Shown: positions 1-5,397 of the stretch, piece by piece | How positions within the stretch are numbered: position 1 is the stretch's first letter | Layout: each line of letters begins with the position of its first letter | Assembly: GCA_009920595.1 (NCBI GenBank) | Contig: RFZR01000124.1 | Location: 1 to 5,397, forward strand | DNA from: Alphaproteobacteria bacterium | GTDB lineage: Bacteria; Pseudomonadota; Alphaproteobacteria; Rhizobiales; Beijerinckiaceae | Length of the DNA stretch: 5,397 nucleotides | Direction: 5' to 3' | Notes under the pieces: model-generated | Told to the model about the DNA's origin: nothing | Databases searched by the model: none | What the model saw: only the letters and a program-made list of their open reading frames with translations | Translations under genes and position numbers: made by a program

Positions 1-482
1 AGATAGCCTTCAAGATAGGTGACTTCCGCCGCTTCAATCGTCTCGGGATCAATATCACCGGGCCCCAATTCGCGGCAGGCGCCAAGAAATGTATTCATTG
101 TGCGTTCGCCATCGGGCGTGACGAGAATAAAACTGCGTGCTGTTGCAGGGCCTTGCTCAGCATGGGCGGTTTCGAAGCTGACCCCAATCGCGCGTATGTC
201 ATGCGTAAATGCTTTGCCGAGCGAATCATGACGCACTTTGCCGATGAAAGACGCTTTTCCACCAAGCGAGGCGACACCAACGGTGGTGTTTGCTGCCGAA
301 CCGCCTGAGATCACCGTTGCCGGACCCATCGTCTGATAAAGCCGCTCGGCTTCGACCTCATCGATTAAACGCATCGAGCCTTTGGCGAGTTGGTTTGCAA
401 TCAAAAAATCATCTTCCGTGCGAGCCAGCACATCAACGATCGCATTTCCAATACCCAGAACATCATATTTTGAGGACGCCAT
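1..482 (-). CDS. PfkB-family sugar kinase, adenosine kinase-like (N-terminal part, runs off window)
   Basis: This is the first 160 residues of a ribokinase/PfkB-fold kinase, which phosphorylates a sugar or nucleoside with ATP in the cytosol. The protein opens MASSKYDVLGIGNAIVDVLA. The strand with GNAIVDV (residues 12-18) carries the Asp that usually contacts the substrate, and GGSAANT (60-66) is the N-terminal PfkB signature. LGGKASFIGKVRHDSLGK (73-90) and the lid segment around ARSFILVTPDGERTMNT (115-131) also fit. Such alphaproteobacterial proteins are usually annotated as adenosine kinase and are about 330 residues long. The C-terminal half with the catalytic Asp and the ATP site lies outside the window, so the substrate cannot be settled. 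I chose the ATG at 482 because an in-frame stop lies three codons upstream. TTG and GTG codons immediately precede the ATG and are possible alternatives. No strong Shine-Dalgarno sequence is seen. It follows the XRE-type gene by 57 bases on the same strand, with no terminator between, so it may belong to the same transcript. Confidence 0.88.
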   Translation of the reverse strand, partial: MASSKYDVLGIGNAIVDVLARTEDDFLIANQLAKGSMRLIDEVEAERLYQTMGPATVISGGSAANTTVGVASLGGKASFIGKVRHDSLGKAFTHDIRAIGVSFETAHAEQGPATARSFILVTPDGERTMNTFLGACRELGPGDIDPETIEAAEVTYLEGY

Positions 483-538
483 CACCAATCACCCGAATCT
501 TTTGAATGGGGGAGGTGTGAAGAGGGGCGTCATCGCCG

Positions 539-910
539 TCAAGGGCGATTCCGATCTCGTGCCTCGTTCAACACATCAAGAAGTCGAGAAAGGTCTTCGT
601 CCGAAAGCTCACCGATATCGCGCGCTAGACGATTAGCAAGCTCTGTAGCCTTTGGGGAAAGGCCAGAGGTCTTCAAACTGATCCGAGGGTCCGACAATTC
701 AGCAAGCCTTTGCAACTCGTCTGCTTCGTCCCAAATAATATTGAAATAATGAATGACGCGCTGAACAAAACTCCAATTCGGTCGCGAGCGGCGGCCATGC
801 TCCAGCGCTGATAGATAGGTGCTCGAAACACCCAAGGCGACCGCCATATCTTTTAATTGAAGCCCGCGCTCTTCCCGCAAAGCCCGCAATCTTTCGCCAA
901 AAGGGGTCAT
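539..910 (-). CDS. XRE-family helix-turn-helix transcriptional regulator
   Basis: A 123-residue DNA-binding protein of the Cro/CI (XRE) class. The N-terminal domain starts FGERLRALREERGLQLKDMA and contains a typical helix-turn-helix at about residues 16-42, with the recognition-helix region ALGVSSTYLSALEHGRR. The rest (about 45-123) is helical and charged, with no ligand-binding domain I recognise; it includes a segment rich in Leu, Asp and Glu (ELSDEDLSRLLDVLNEARD). The start ATG overlaps the stop of the upstream Smr-domain gene as ATGA, so translation is probably coupled. Small XRE proteins of this length are commonly found at this place in alphaproteobacterial genomes. I know of no established target. 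Autoregulation, or control of the envelope genes upstream or the kinase downstream, is only a guess. Confidence 0.9.
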   Translation of the reverse strand: MTPFGERLRALREERGLQLKDMAVALGVSSTYLSALEHGRRSRPNWSFVQRVIHYFNIIWDEADELQRLAELSDPRISLKTSGLSPKATELANRLARDIGELSDEDLSRLLDVLNEARDRNRP

Positions 911-1509
911 GGCGCTTCGCTCCTTGTCGCACGCCGGATCCGCACATAAAGCGCTCCCGTGCCACCATGATGTTGGGCTGCCGGCTCAAAACCGATCACA
1001 CAGGGCCTCAAATCCGGCATTCGAAGCCAATGCGGGACGGTTCGCCGCAAAACCCCACGTTCTTCTCCCGAGCCTTGATCCTGAACCCCCGAAGCGCCTT
1101 TACCGGTGACAACAAGCACAACGGAAGCACCCTGACGCTGAGCCGCATAGATGAAACGGCGTAACGCTTCATGCGCTTCGGTTTGCCTCATCCCATGAAG
1201 ATCAATCATGGCATCAAGCGGATGAGAGCCGCGCGACAGTCTTTGTTTTAGACGCCGTTCTAAAGGAGCCAGCGGCGGCAATTCATTTTTGTTGCGCTGC
1301 ACAATTTCATTTTTTTGCGCAACATAAGGTGCAGCAATTTTTGGGGCGCTCGGCTCTTTTGATTGAGTCTGGGCGGCTAACGCAGCTTCTGACTCAAGAG
1401 GTTTGGGCAGGGCACGCTTGGCCAGCGGTTGGATGTGATTGGTCACATGAGCCCACAAAGCGGTCTCATCCGCCGTCAACATTCTCTTTTTTCGATCGCT
1501 GCCCGCCAT
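907..1509 (-). CDS. Smr domain-containing protein
   Basis: A 200-residue cytosolic protein with a C-terminal Smr (small MutS-related) domain. The first 95 residues are low-complexity and rich in Ala, Lys, Gln and Pro, probably a disordered linker. The Smr domain follows: DLHGMRQTEAHEALRRFI (103-120, with the DLHG hallmark), VLVVTGKG (131-138, with the TGKG loop), GVLRRTVPHWL (152-162) and HHGGTGALYVRIRR (180-193). Smr domains are known as nicking endonuclease or RNA-cleaving modules in MutS2 and related proteins. The role of the stand-alone alphaproteobacterial form is not established. The ATG at 1509 lies 3 bases after the mltA stop, and the gene ends in an ATGA overlap with the XRE-type gene, so it sits inside a tightly packed operon. 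Length and domain order are as expected for this family, and I see no defect. Confidence 0.92.
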   Translation of the reverse strand: MAGSDRKKRMLTADETALWAHVTNHIQPLAKRALPKPLESEAALAAQTQSKEPSAPKIAAPYVAQKNEIVQRNKNELPPLAPLERRLKQRLSRGSHPLDAMIDLHGMRQTEAHEALRRFIYAAQRQGASVVLVVTGKGASGVQDQGSGEERGVLRRTVPHWLRMPDLRPCVIGFEPAAQHHGGTGALYVRIRRATRSEAP

Positions 1510-1512
1510 CGC

Positions 1513-2566
1513 TCAGGCCTTTGGTATCAAAACGACAAAATCACCCGGGTGCCGAATAAGCCCTGCAAGATGTCCAGCCTCATCGCCAGACCCCATGAAC
1601 AAATCAGCGCGCGCGGCGCCGAGAATGGCCGATCCTGTGTCCTGCGCAACCATGATTCGAGAAAACTCGCTTAACTTACCTTTTTGGTCCGGCAACTGCG
1701 CCCTGATAAAAAAAGGAAGCCCATAGCACCATTGAAGCCGATCAATCGCCATCGAACGTCCGGCGGTCAGCGGAATAGAAGCAGCCCCGATGGGACCTTC
1801 ATTTTCGGCTAAGTCTTCTGAGAGCGAGAAGAATATATAGGAGCGGTTAAGGCGCATAATCCGCTTGGCGTCGTCGGGGTGCGATCGAAGCCAAGATTTC
1901 AAAGATCCAAGATTGATATCCTCGAGCGCCATGTGGCCTTCATCGCGAATGACCCGCGCTATGGTCGTGTAGGGATGACCGTTACGTCCGGCATAGGTGA
2001 GTCTTTTCAGGCGACCATCAGGAAGCCGGATGCGCGCTGACCCTTGCACCTGCGCAAAAAAGAGTTCGACTTGATCCGGCAGATAAAGAAGTTCAAGCGC
2101 TTGACCTTGCAAAGCGCCATCCTCAATCGCCGCGCGATCAAAATAGGGGATCGGGGGGCGTGTTATCGGGTCCAAAACTGACAAGGTCATTGGGTCGACC
2201 CAAAACCGGAACTGGAAAATCTGAATTTTGAGACAATGACCCGGCAATTTCCGGTTCGTAATATCCGGTTAGAAAACCTGAACCCTGCTTCGGAATGATT
2301 TTGTAAGGGGTAAAATTTCTCTCGAAAAATTGACGTGGTTCTATCGTCTTCGCATTCAATGTTTCTGCCGCAAATCGACGAAATGGCTCCGGCACATTAC
2401 GTGCCGCTCTCAAATCCGGCCGTCTTTCGACGATCGCTTCCGCTGATTTCAAAAAAACAGTGAAAGCGTCCCGATGATCATCATGGGCCCAGCCGGCCAT
2501 ATTATGAAAATCAGTTGGTTCCAATTCAGCATCGATGAGCGCTGAATAGAGGTGTGGATCACTCAC
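1513..2566 (-). pseudogene. mltA: Membrane-bound lytic murein transglycosylase A, interrupted by a frameshift
   Basis: MltA cleaves the MurNAc-GlcNAc bond of peptidoglycan with formation of 1,6-anhydro-MurNAc, in the envelope. Here its two halves are in different frames. The N-terminal part (2566 to a TGA at 2138-2140) has LPGW-like MAGWAHDDHRDAF and the family motif GSGFLTGYYEPEIAGS (residues 95-110). The C-terminal part, read from about 2157 to 1513, has FFAQVQGSARIRLPDG, YAGRNGHPYTTIARVI, and the 3D-domain end MVAQDTGSAILGAARADLFM followed by GSGDEAGH. The Asp of ARAD probably corresponds to the E. coli catalytic Asp. Dropping one C from the run at 2153-2158 joins the halves into about 350 residues, near normal length. 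I prefer the GTG at 2566 because it overlaps the upstream stop as GTGA; an ATG at 2596 would overlap by 34 bases. No signal peptide is seen from either start, which in my recollection is common in alphaproteobacterial annotations. It could be a true mutation, a sequencing error or rescued by slippage. Confidence 0.85.
2153..2158 (-). other. Frame-change site in mltA: run of six C on the coding strand
   Basis: On the coding strand the upstream frame reads ACG CCC CCC GAT CCC CTA TTT TGA and stops at 2138-2140. The downstream frame reads CCC CCG ATC CCC TAT TTT GAT and continues as the MltA C-terminal half. Removing a single C from this six-base run, or a +1 ribosomal shift, restores one reading frame with the family-like sequence PYFDRAAIEDG. 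A second run of four C (2146-2149) lies nearby, and a deletion there would also restore the frame. Homopolymers such as this are common sites of sequencing error, of phase variation and of polymerase slippage; the sequence alone does not tell which applies. Confidence 0.7.
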
Positions 2567-3261
2567 TGGGCCGCTTCGGTCGCAATCAATTTCCAAGCGG
2601 GATCGCGACTTCCAAGCTCACGCGCGAACGTCCAAACATCGGTAACGTCAATCACCTTATCGGTCGCCCCCTCGATGATGTCACCCTTGGCATTGCGCGT
2701 GGCGGTGATCAGCTTTGAGAGAAATTTTACGGTGATCTGAACCGTTTTGCCTTTCATCTGCGCATCTTTAATTTCAACCTTGTCGAGACCAACAAAGGTC
2801 GTCTCAACCGTTTCTCCCTTACCTTCGCGCTCAGCGATAGCACTGGTAAAACTTTCAAAAACATCGCGTGAAAGTAAATCTTTTAATGTAGAGCGATCGC
2901 CCGCGGCGAAAGCTAAAACAATGGCCTCGTATGCGGCACGAGCGCCAGAGAGAAAATGGCGCGCGTCAAAACTTGGCTCGGTCTCAACAATATGGTCGAG
3001 CGATTGAGCCAAGGGCGAGTCTGGTTCAGCGATACCACGCCAACGAGCCGGATCATGAACAGGTTTCGCCTCAGCCTCGATAATCGTATCATTAGCTGGC
3101 GGAATTTCGGCAGGCTTGGCGGGCGCCACAGGGCGGAACCGAGAAGGAGAGGGTTCCCCGTCTCGCTCAGTGCGGGTTCCCAGAACGCTATAGAGCCGCC
3201 AACCCACAAAGGCTGCGAGAACTAAAAACACAATGATCGACAGGTCGAAGCCGTCCTGCAT
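2563..3261 (-). CDS. Tim44/TimA-family inner-membrane-anchored protein
   Basis: A 232-residue protein with one N-terminal membrane helix and a C-terminal Tim44-like domain. The helix is DLSIIVFLVLAAFVGWRLYS (residues 6-25). A Pro-rich, acidic linker follows (about 29-95), and then the Tim44 fold with the characteristic start FDARHFLSGARAAYEAIVLA (98-117), FAAGDRSTLKDLLSRDVFES (118-137) and the C-terminal strands VWTFARELGSRDPAWKLIAT (209-228). The family is related to the mitochondrial import motor subunit Tim44; bacterial members, such as TimA of Caulobacter, are membrane-associated, and their role is poorly defined. The ATG at 3261 has a good Shine-Dalgarno sequence (GGAG, 7 bases upstream). 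It is the first gene of the minus-strand cluster, and its stop overlaps the mltA GTG start as GTGA. The length is normal. Confidence 0.93.
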   Translation of the reverse strand: MQDGFDLSIIVFLVLAAFVGWRLYSVLGTRTERDGEPSPSRFRPVAPAKPAEIPPANDTIIEAEAKPVHDPARWRGIAEPDSPLAQSLDHIVETEPSFDARHFLSGARAAYEAIVLAFAAGDRSTLKDLLSRDVFESFTSAIAEREGKGETVETTFVGLDKVEIKDAQMKGKTVQITVKFLSKLITATRNAKGDIIEGATDKVIDVTDVWTFARELGSRDPAWKLIATEAAQ

Positions 3262-3285
3262 GTTTTTTCTCCGAACTCGTTTAGA

Positions 3286-3304
3286 AAGCCTTTATCCAAG
3301 GCTT
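3286..3304. repeat. Short perfect inverted repeat in the leader of the Tim44-domain gene
   Basis: AAGCCTT (3286-3292) and AAGGCTT (3298-3304) are perfect 7-base inverted arms around a 5-base loop. The repeat lies around the predicted transcription start of the Tim44-domain gene, so it might form a 5' hairpin in the mRNA or be a protein-binding site. It has no T run and is not a terminator. Confidence 0.4.
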
Positions 3305-3333
3305 CTATATGGGTACTTATCAGAAGAATGCAA
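3304..3333 (-). promoter_or_regulatory. Possible sigma-70-type promoter for the Tim44-domain gene cluster
   Basis: On the minus strand TTGCAT (3333-3328) and TATAGA (3309-3304) are separated by 18 bases, each with about four matches to the -35 and -10 consensus. Transcription would begin near 3297, giving a leader of about 36 bases before the Tim44-domain start at 3261. It is in the right place for the first gene of the cluster, but the match is moderate and a chance origin cannot be excluded. Confidence 0.35.
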
Positions 3334-3344
3334 AAAATCCGAAG

Positions 3345-3390
3345 TTGACCCGCGACCTAAAATCGCATCTTGGTCAAATTTAGATACCAA
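3345..3390. repeat. Overlapping inverted repeats in the divergent intergenic region
   Basis: TTGACC (3345-3350) is mirrored by GGTCAA (3372-3377), and TTGGT (3370-3374) by ACCAA (3386-3390). They lie 54 to 99 bases upstream of the secB start and upstream of the other cluster, a position where an operator would act. TTGACC also looks like a -35 element for secB, but I found no convincing -10 at 16-18 bases from it. The arms are short, so this is only a candidate control site. Confidence 0.25.
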
Positions 3391-3395
3391 AACAC

Positions 3396-3430
3396 AAAAA
3401 ATCGGGAAGGAGCGGCGGCTCTTTCCGATT
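3396..3430 (-). terminator. Intrinsic-terminator-like hairpin, minus strand, inside the secB leader
   Basis: Read on the minus strand, a GC-rich stem of about 12 base pairs (arms 3429-3418 and 3413-3401, one bulged base and one G-U pair, loop 3417-3414) is followed directly by six T (3401-3396). This is the form of a Rho-independent terminator. Its orientation would stop transcripts that read leftward through dnaQ and antisense to secB, protecting the Tim44-domain cluster from read-through. On the plus strand there is no T run after the stem, so it should not stop secB. There the same hairpin would form in the secB leader and end 1 base before the Shine-Dalgarno GGAG. Confidence 0.55.
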
Positions 3431-3434
3431 GGAG
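3431..3434 (+). promoter_or_regulatory. Ribosome binding site that decides the secB start
   Basis: GGAG lies 9 bases before the ATG at 3444. It supports this ATG over the in-frame TTG at 3429, which would place the GGAG inside the coding region. Confidence 0.7.
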
Positions 3435-3443
3435 ACTTTAAAG

Positions 3444-3902
3444 ATGACGGATACGACCCAGGCCCCATTGCCGAGCCTCACCACACTCGGACAATATATA
3501 AAGGATCTCTCATTCGAGAACCCAAACGCACCGGCGTCGCTTGGACCGCGAGAAAATGGTCCGAATATCTCAATTTCCGTCAATGTGAATGCTAAACAAG
3601 CTGCTGAGTCTGATTTCGAAGTAGAACTCACGCTTGAAGGAAAGGCCTTGGATGGCTCCCAAATATTGTTTCAATTTGAACTGGTCTTTGCCGGCGTGTT
3701 CCGGTTGCAAAATATACCCGCTGAAAATGTTCAAGCTGTGATTATGATTGAATGCCCGCGTCTTCTTTTTCCTTTCGCAAGACAGATTATTGCTGACGCG
3801 GTGCGCAGCGGTGGCTTTCCGCCTCTTCTCATTGATCCGATTGATTTTTCAGCACTATATCGTCAACGCCTTGCTGAAATGGAGCCGGCGGGAACGGCTT
3901 GA
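3444..3902 (+). CDS. secB: Protein-export chaperone SecB
   Basis: SecB is a cytosolic tetrameric chaperone that keeps preproteins unfolded and passes them to SecA for export by the Sec translocon. The 152-residue protein has the family's order of motifs: [16 protein letters not shown] (residues 15-30), the beta strands [10 protein letters not shown] (42-51) and [11 protein letters not shown] (58-68), [13 protein letters not shown] (76-88), and the highly conserved helix and tail [20 protein letters not shown] (102-121) followed by [20 protein letters not shown] (122-141). Length is normal for alphaproteobacteria. The start is set by the GGAG 9 bases upstream. It is the only complete plus-strand gene in the window. 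It converges on dnaQ with 4 bases between stops and diverges from the Tim44-domain gene. A stable hairpin just before the ribosome binding site could affect its translation. Confidence 0.97.
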   Translation: MTDTTQAPLPSLTTLGQYIKDLSFENPNAPASLGPRENGPNISISVNVNAKQAAESDFEVELTLEGKALDGSQILFQFELVFAGVFRLQNIPAENVQAVIMIECPRLLFPFARQIIADAVRSGGFPPLLIDPIDFSALYRQRLAEMEPAGTA

Positions 3903-3906
3903 TTGC

Positions 3907-4617
3907 CTACGAATCAGCTTTTTGCCGAATGTAATCGTTCCAAATAATTGTTGAGCCGAATCCAGAAATAAATTCGGCATGACGATCAAGATCATCCGGG
4001 GACAGTCTCTGCGGTAAGGAGCGTGGACGTGCGTCAACGCTCGCGCGCGCAGTCATTGTGTGTGCAATCACCTGCGTTTCAACTGAAAGTCCTAGATCTT
4101 TCTGTCTCCCGCCTAACAGCTCAATATAGACTTCAGCCAGTATTTCAGCGTCAAGCAAGGCACCATGTTTTGTTCGACGCGAATTATCGATCTGCAACCG
4201 CTGGCAAAGCGCGTCAAGATTGTTTGGCCCGAAGGGAAATTTTCGGCGGGCGATCACAAGAGTATCAATGATCCGCTCGGAGACGATTTCAGCCCGACCA
4301 ATGCGTGACAGTTCCGCATTTAGAAAACCAAGATCAAAAGACGCATTATGTGCGACGAGTTTCGCGTCCCCGATGAAGGCTTCAAAAGAATCCGCAACAT
4401 CAACAAAACGCGGCTTGTCACGCAGAAATTCATTCGAAAGGCCATGAACACGAAAAGCCGCATCCGGCATGTCACGTTCTGGATTCAGATAAACATGAAA
4501 GTTTTCACCCGTGGGGACATAATCGATGAGCTCGACACAGCCAATTTCAACAACGCGGTCTCCACTCAGTGGATTAAGCCCGGTTGTTTCCGTATCAAAC
4601 ACAATCTCGCGCAACAT
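3907..4617 (-). CDS. dnaQ: DNA polymerase III epsilon subunit, 3'-5' proofreading exonuclease
   Basis: DnaQ removes misincorporated 3' nucleotides and binds the alpha subunit in the polymerase III core. All DEDDh exonuclease residues are visible: Exo I FDTETTG with Asp8 and Glu10, Exo II HNASFDLGFLNAEL with Asp95, and Exo III KHGALLDAEILAEVY with His151 and Asp156. HGLSNEFL (58-65) is the usual HGI-like substrate loop. The exonuclease domain spans residues 1 to about 175. The C-terminal tail (about 175-236), which in the family binds the alpha subunit, ends with DRHAEFISGFGSTIIWNDY, typical of alphaproteobacterial members. The 236-residue length is normal. The ATG at 4617 lies 24 bases after coaE with only a weak Shine-Dalgarno sequence, so translation may partly depend on ribosomes coming from coaE. 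No terminator follows directly; the next terminator-like site on this strand lies about 480 bases on, beyond secB. Confidence 0.96.
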   Translation of the reverse strand: MLREIVFDTETTGLNPLSGDRVVEIGCVELIDYVPTGENFHVYLNPERDMPDAAFRVHGLSNEFLRDKPRFVDVADSFEAFIGDAKLVAHNASFDLGFLNAELSRIGRAEIVSERIIDTLVIARRKFPFGPNNLDALCQRLQIDNSRRTKHGALLDAEILAEVYIELLGGRQKDLGLSVETQVIAHTMTARASVDARPRSLPQRLSPDDLDRHAEFISGFGSTIIWNDYIRQKADS

Positions 4618-4641
4618 AGATATGAAGATCCATTTATGAGC

Positions 4642-5190
4642 CTAGCGGCCGGATAAGGTTTTGAGAATCGAAACAACCTGCCGCTCCGCATGAGGAATAT
4701 CACGACTTGTATCGATAAGAAACTGCGCTCGTTGCCGCTTTTCTATGTCAGACATTTGTCGGCTCAACAAAATATCCATTTTTTCTTCGGTCATGCCCTC
4801 GCGCAACATCACACGTTTTCGTTGTGTGGCCGCATCAGTGGAGACAACAGCAACCGCATCGCAATGCCGATCTTTTCCATTCTCAAATAGCAGCGGAATG
4901 TCGAGGACAATAAGGGGAGAGTGACGATGTTTTTGAATGAATAGATCTTGTTCCTCCTGAACGACGGGATGAACAATCGACTCAAGCTGTTTTAATTTTT
5001 CCGGATGACCAACCACATGCGCCGATAGTCGCGCGCGATCAACTTCTATCAGAGGAGCTAGACGACCACGATATAGATAATGCACAGTCTGATCAGCATC
5101 ATATACAGGAACACCGTGTTTTTTGAACAGGCTCGCAGTGGTCGATTTGCCCATGCCAATGGAACCGGTTAGTCCAAGAATAAAAGTCAT
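4642..5190 (-). CDS. coaE: Dephospho-CoA kinase (with a short internal deletion)
   Basis: CoaE phosphorylates the 3'-hydroxyl of the dephospho-CoA ribose with ATP, the last step of coenzyme A synthesis. Seen in the 182-residue protein: P-loop [12 protein letters not shown] (6-17), the DAD motif that holds the catalytic Asp (31-33), VDRARL (50-55), LESIVHPVV (69-77), the core strand and loop [11 protein letters not shown] (95-105), and the lid and C-terminal segment [20 protein letters not shown] (141-160). Compared with what I recall of relatives, which are about 195 residues with a segment like AAFPG...G before VDR, about 11 residues are missing between APLIE (45-49) and VDR (50-52). The frame is kept and all catalytic motifs remain, so the gene is called functional with a caveat. 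The start ATG overlaps the aroE stop as ATGA, so the two are co-transcribed and coupled. Confidence 0.95.
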   Translation of the reverse strand: MTFILGLTGSIGMGKSTTASLFKKHGVPVYDADQTVHYLYRGRLAPLIEVDRARLSAHVVGHPEKLKQLESIVHPVVQEEQDLFIQKHRHSPLIVLDIPLLFENGKDRHCDAVAVVSTDAATQRKRVMLREGMTEEKMDILLSRQMSDIEKRQRAQFLIDTSRDIPHAERQVVSILKTLSGR

Positions 5191-5397
5191 GATTTTACCT
5201 GAAAAAGATCAGCTTCAATCAGAGCTCTTAATTCCGCTGTCACCCGCGGTCTTTGACCAAACCAATGCGCAAATCCCGGAACCGCTTGATGCAACAGCAT
5301 GCCTAAACCATCGACGATTTTCAGGCCTTGATCTTGAGCTGATTTCAAGAAATCAGTGATGAGCGGAACATAGACAATATCCGTCACGATCGCTTTA
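5187..5397 (-). CDS. aroE: Shikimate dehydrogenase, C-terminal end (runs off window)
   Basis: These are the last 69 residues of AroE, which reduces 3-dehydroshikimate to shikimate with NADPH in aromatic amino acid synthesis. The open frame continues to the window edge (KAI precedes the GTG at 5387), so that GTG is not the real start. Diagnostic sequence: [16 protein letters not shown], then [20 protein letters not shown]. Here YVPL ends the NADP-binding domain, and the Gln of LLHQA belongs to the shikimate-binding helix of the family. The tail [20 protein letters not shown] is also typical. The stop overlaps the coaE start as ATGA, placing aroE at the upstream end of the visible aroE-coaE-dnaQ operon. 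The catalytic Lys and Asp of the N-terminal domain lie outside the window. Confidence 0.94.
   Translation of the reverse strand, partial: KAIVTDIVYVPLITDFLKSAQDQGLKIVDGLGMLLHQAVPGFAHWFGQRPRVTAELRALIEADLFQVKS

Noticed and set aside
532..549. Six-base inverted repeat (ATCGCC/GGCGAT) around the stop codon of the XRE-type gene
   Set aside because: The stem is short and no T run follows on either strand, so it does not support a terminator call.
2140..2160. Programmed ribosomal frameshift as the default explanation of the mltA split
   Set aside because: I know of no MltA family member that uses one, and no stimulating structure or upstream Shine-Dalgarno-like element is evident. Kept only as an alternative to mutation or sequencing error.
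2567..2596. Upstream ATG start for mltA
   Set aside because: It would overlap the Tim44-domain gene by 34 bases and add a charged stretch unlike the family. The GTG at 2566 gives the GTGA overlap typical of coupled genes.
3429..3443. Alternative upstream TTG start for secB, adding five residues
   Set aside because: The GGAG ribosome binding site falls within this extension, and the ATG at 3444 is correctly spaced from it.
3233..3595. Plus-strand open frame of 120 codons across the divergent intergenic region
   Set aside because: It overlaps secB out of frame, overlaps the start of the Tim44-domain gene, and shows no recognisable motif. It is a shadow frame.
3847..3879. Eight-base perfect inverted repeat TTTCAGCA/TGCTGAAA near the 3' end of secB
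   Set aside because: It lies inside conserved coding sequence, has a 17-base spacer and no following T run in the useful direction. Codon content explains it.
4348..4656. Plus-strand open frame of 102 codons opposite dnaQ
   Set aside because: It lies almost entirely antisense to the well-supported dnaQ gene, whose catalytic motifs fix the real frame.
1..5397. Search for mobile elements, CRISPR arrays, tRNAs, toxin-antitoxin or defence genes
   Set aside because: No transposase, integrase, repeat array, tRNA-like fold or defence-type domain was seen; apart from the 182-base intergenic region the window is almost fully occupied by conserved genes.

Overview
The window reads as ordinary housekeeping chromosome of an alphaproteobacterium, most likely of the Hyphomicrobiales (Rhizobiales) type. 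The evidence is the gene neighbourhood: aroE-coaE-dnaQ on one strand, secB facing them, and a divergent Tim44-domain gene followed by mltA, an Smr-domain gene and a small XRE-type regulator. This set and order is well known around secB in that group. Base composition looks intermediate (near half GC by eye, not counted), lower than in many members of the group.

Layout, right to left on the minus strand. The 3' end of aroE (5187-5397, cut by the window edge) overlaps the coaE start by ATGA. coaE (4642-5190) is followed after 24 bases by dnaQ (3907-4617). secB (3444-3902) lies on the plus strand and converges on dnaQ, with only 4 bases between the two stop codons. A 182-base divergent intergenic region (3262-3443) then separates secB from a second minus-strand cluster. 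That cluster is a Tim44-domain membrane-anchored protein (2563-3261), mltA (1513-2566, frameshifted as given), an Smr-domain protein (907-1509), an XRE-type helix-turn-helix protein (539-910) and, after 57 bases, the N-terminal half of a PfkB/adenosine-kinase-like sugar kinase (1-482, cut by the window edge). The first four genes overlap or almost touch (GTGA, 3-base gap, ATGA), so they look co-transcribed and translationally coupled.

The first cluster serves metabolism and replication: shikimate pathway, last step of CoA synthesis, and the DNA polymerase III proofreading subunit. SecB is the cytosolic export chaperone. The second cluster is envelope-linked through the Tim44-domain protein and the MltA lytic transglycosylase, with Smr and XRE proteins of unsettled role.

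I found no mobile element, CRISPR array, tRNA, rRNA or evident defence or novel system. The points worth a second look are: (1) mltA is split by a one-base frame change next to a six-base C run, in a linker that also looks short; (2) coaE lacks about 11 residues in an otherwise conserved segment; (3) the secB leader carries an inverted repeat which, on the opposite strand, has the form of an intrinsic terminator, so dnaQ transcripts may run antisense through all of secB before stopping there; (4) the fxsA gene often found beside secB in this group is absent here.
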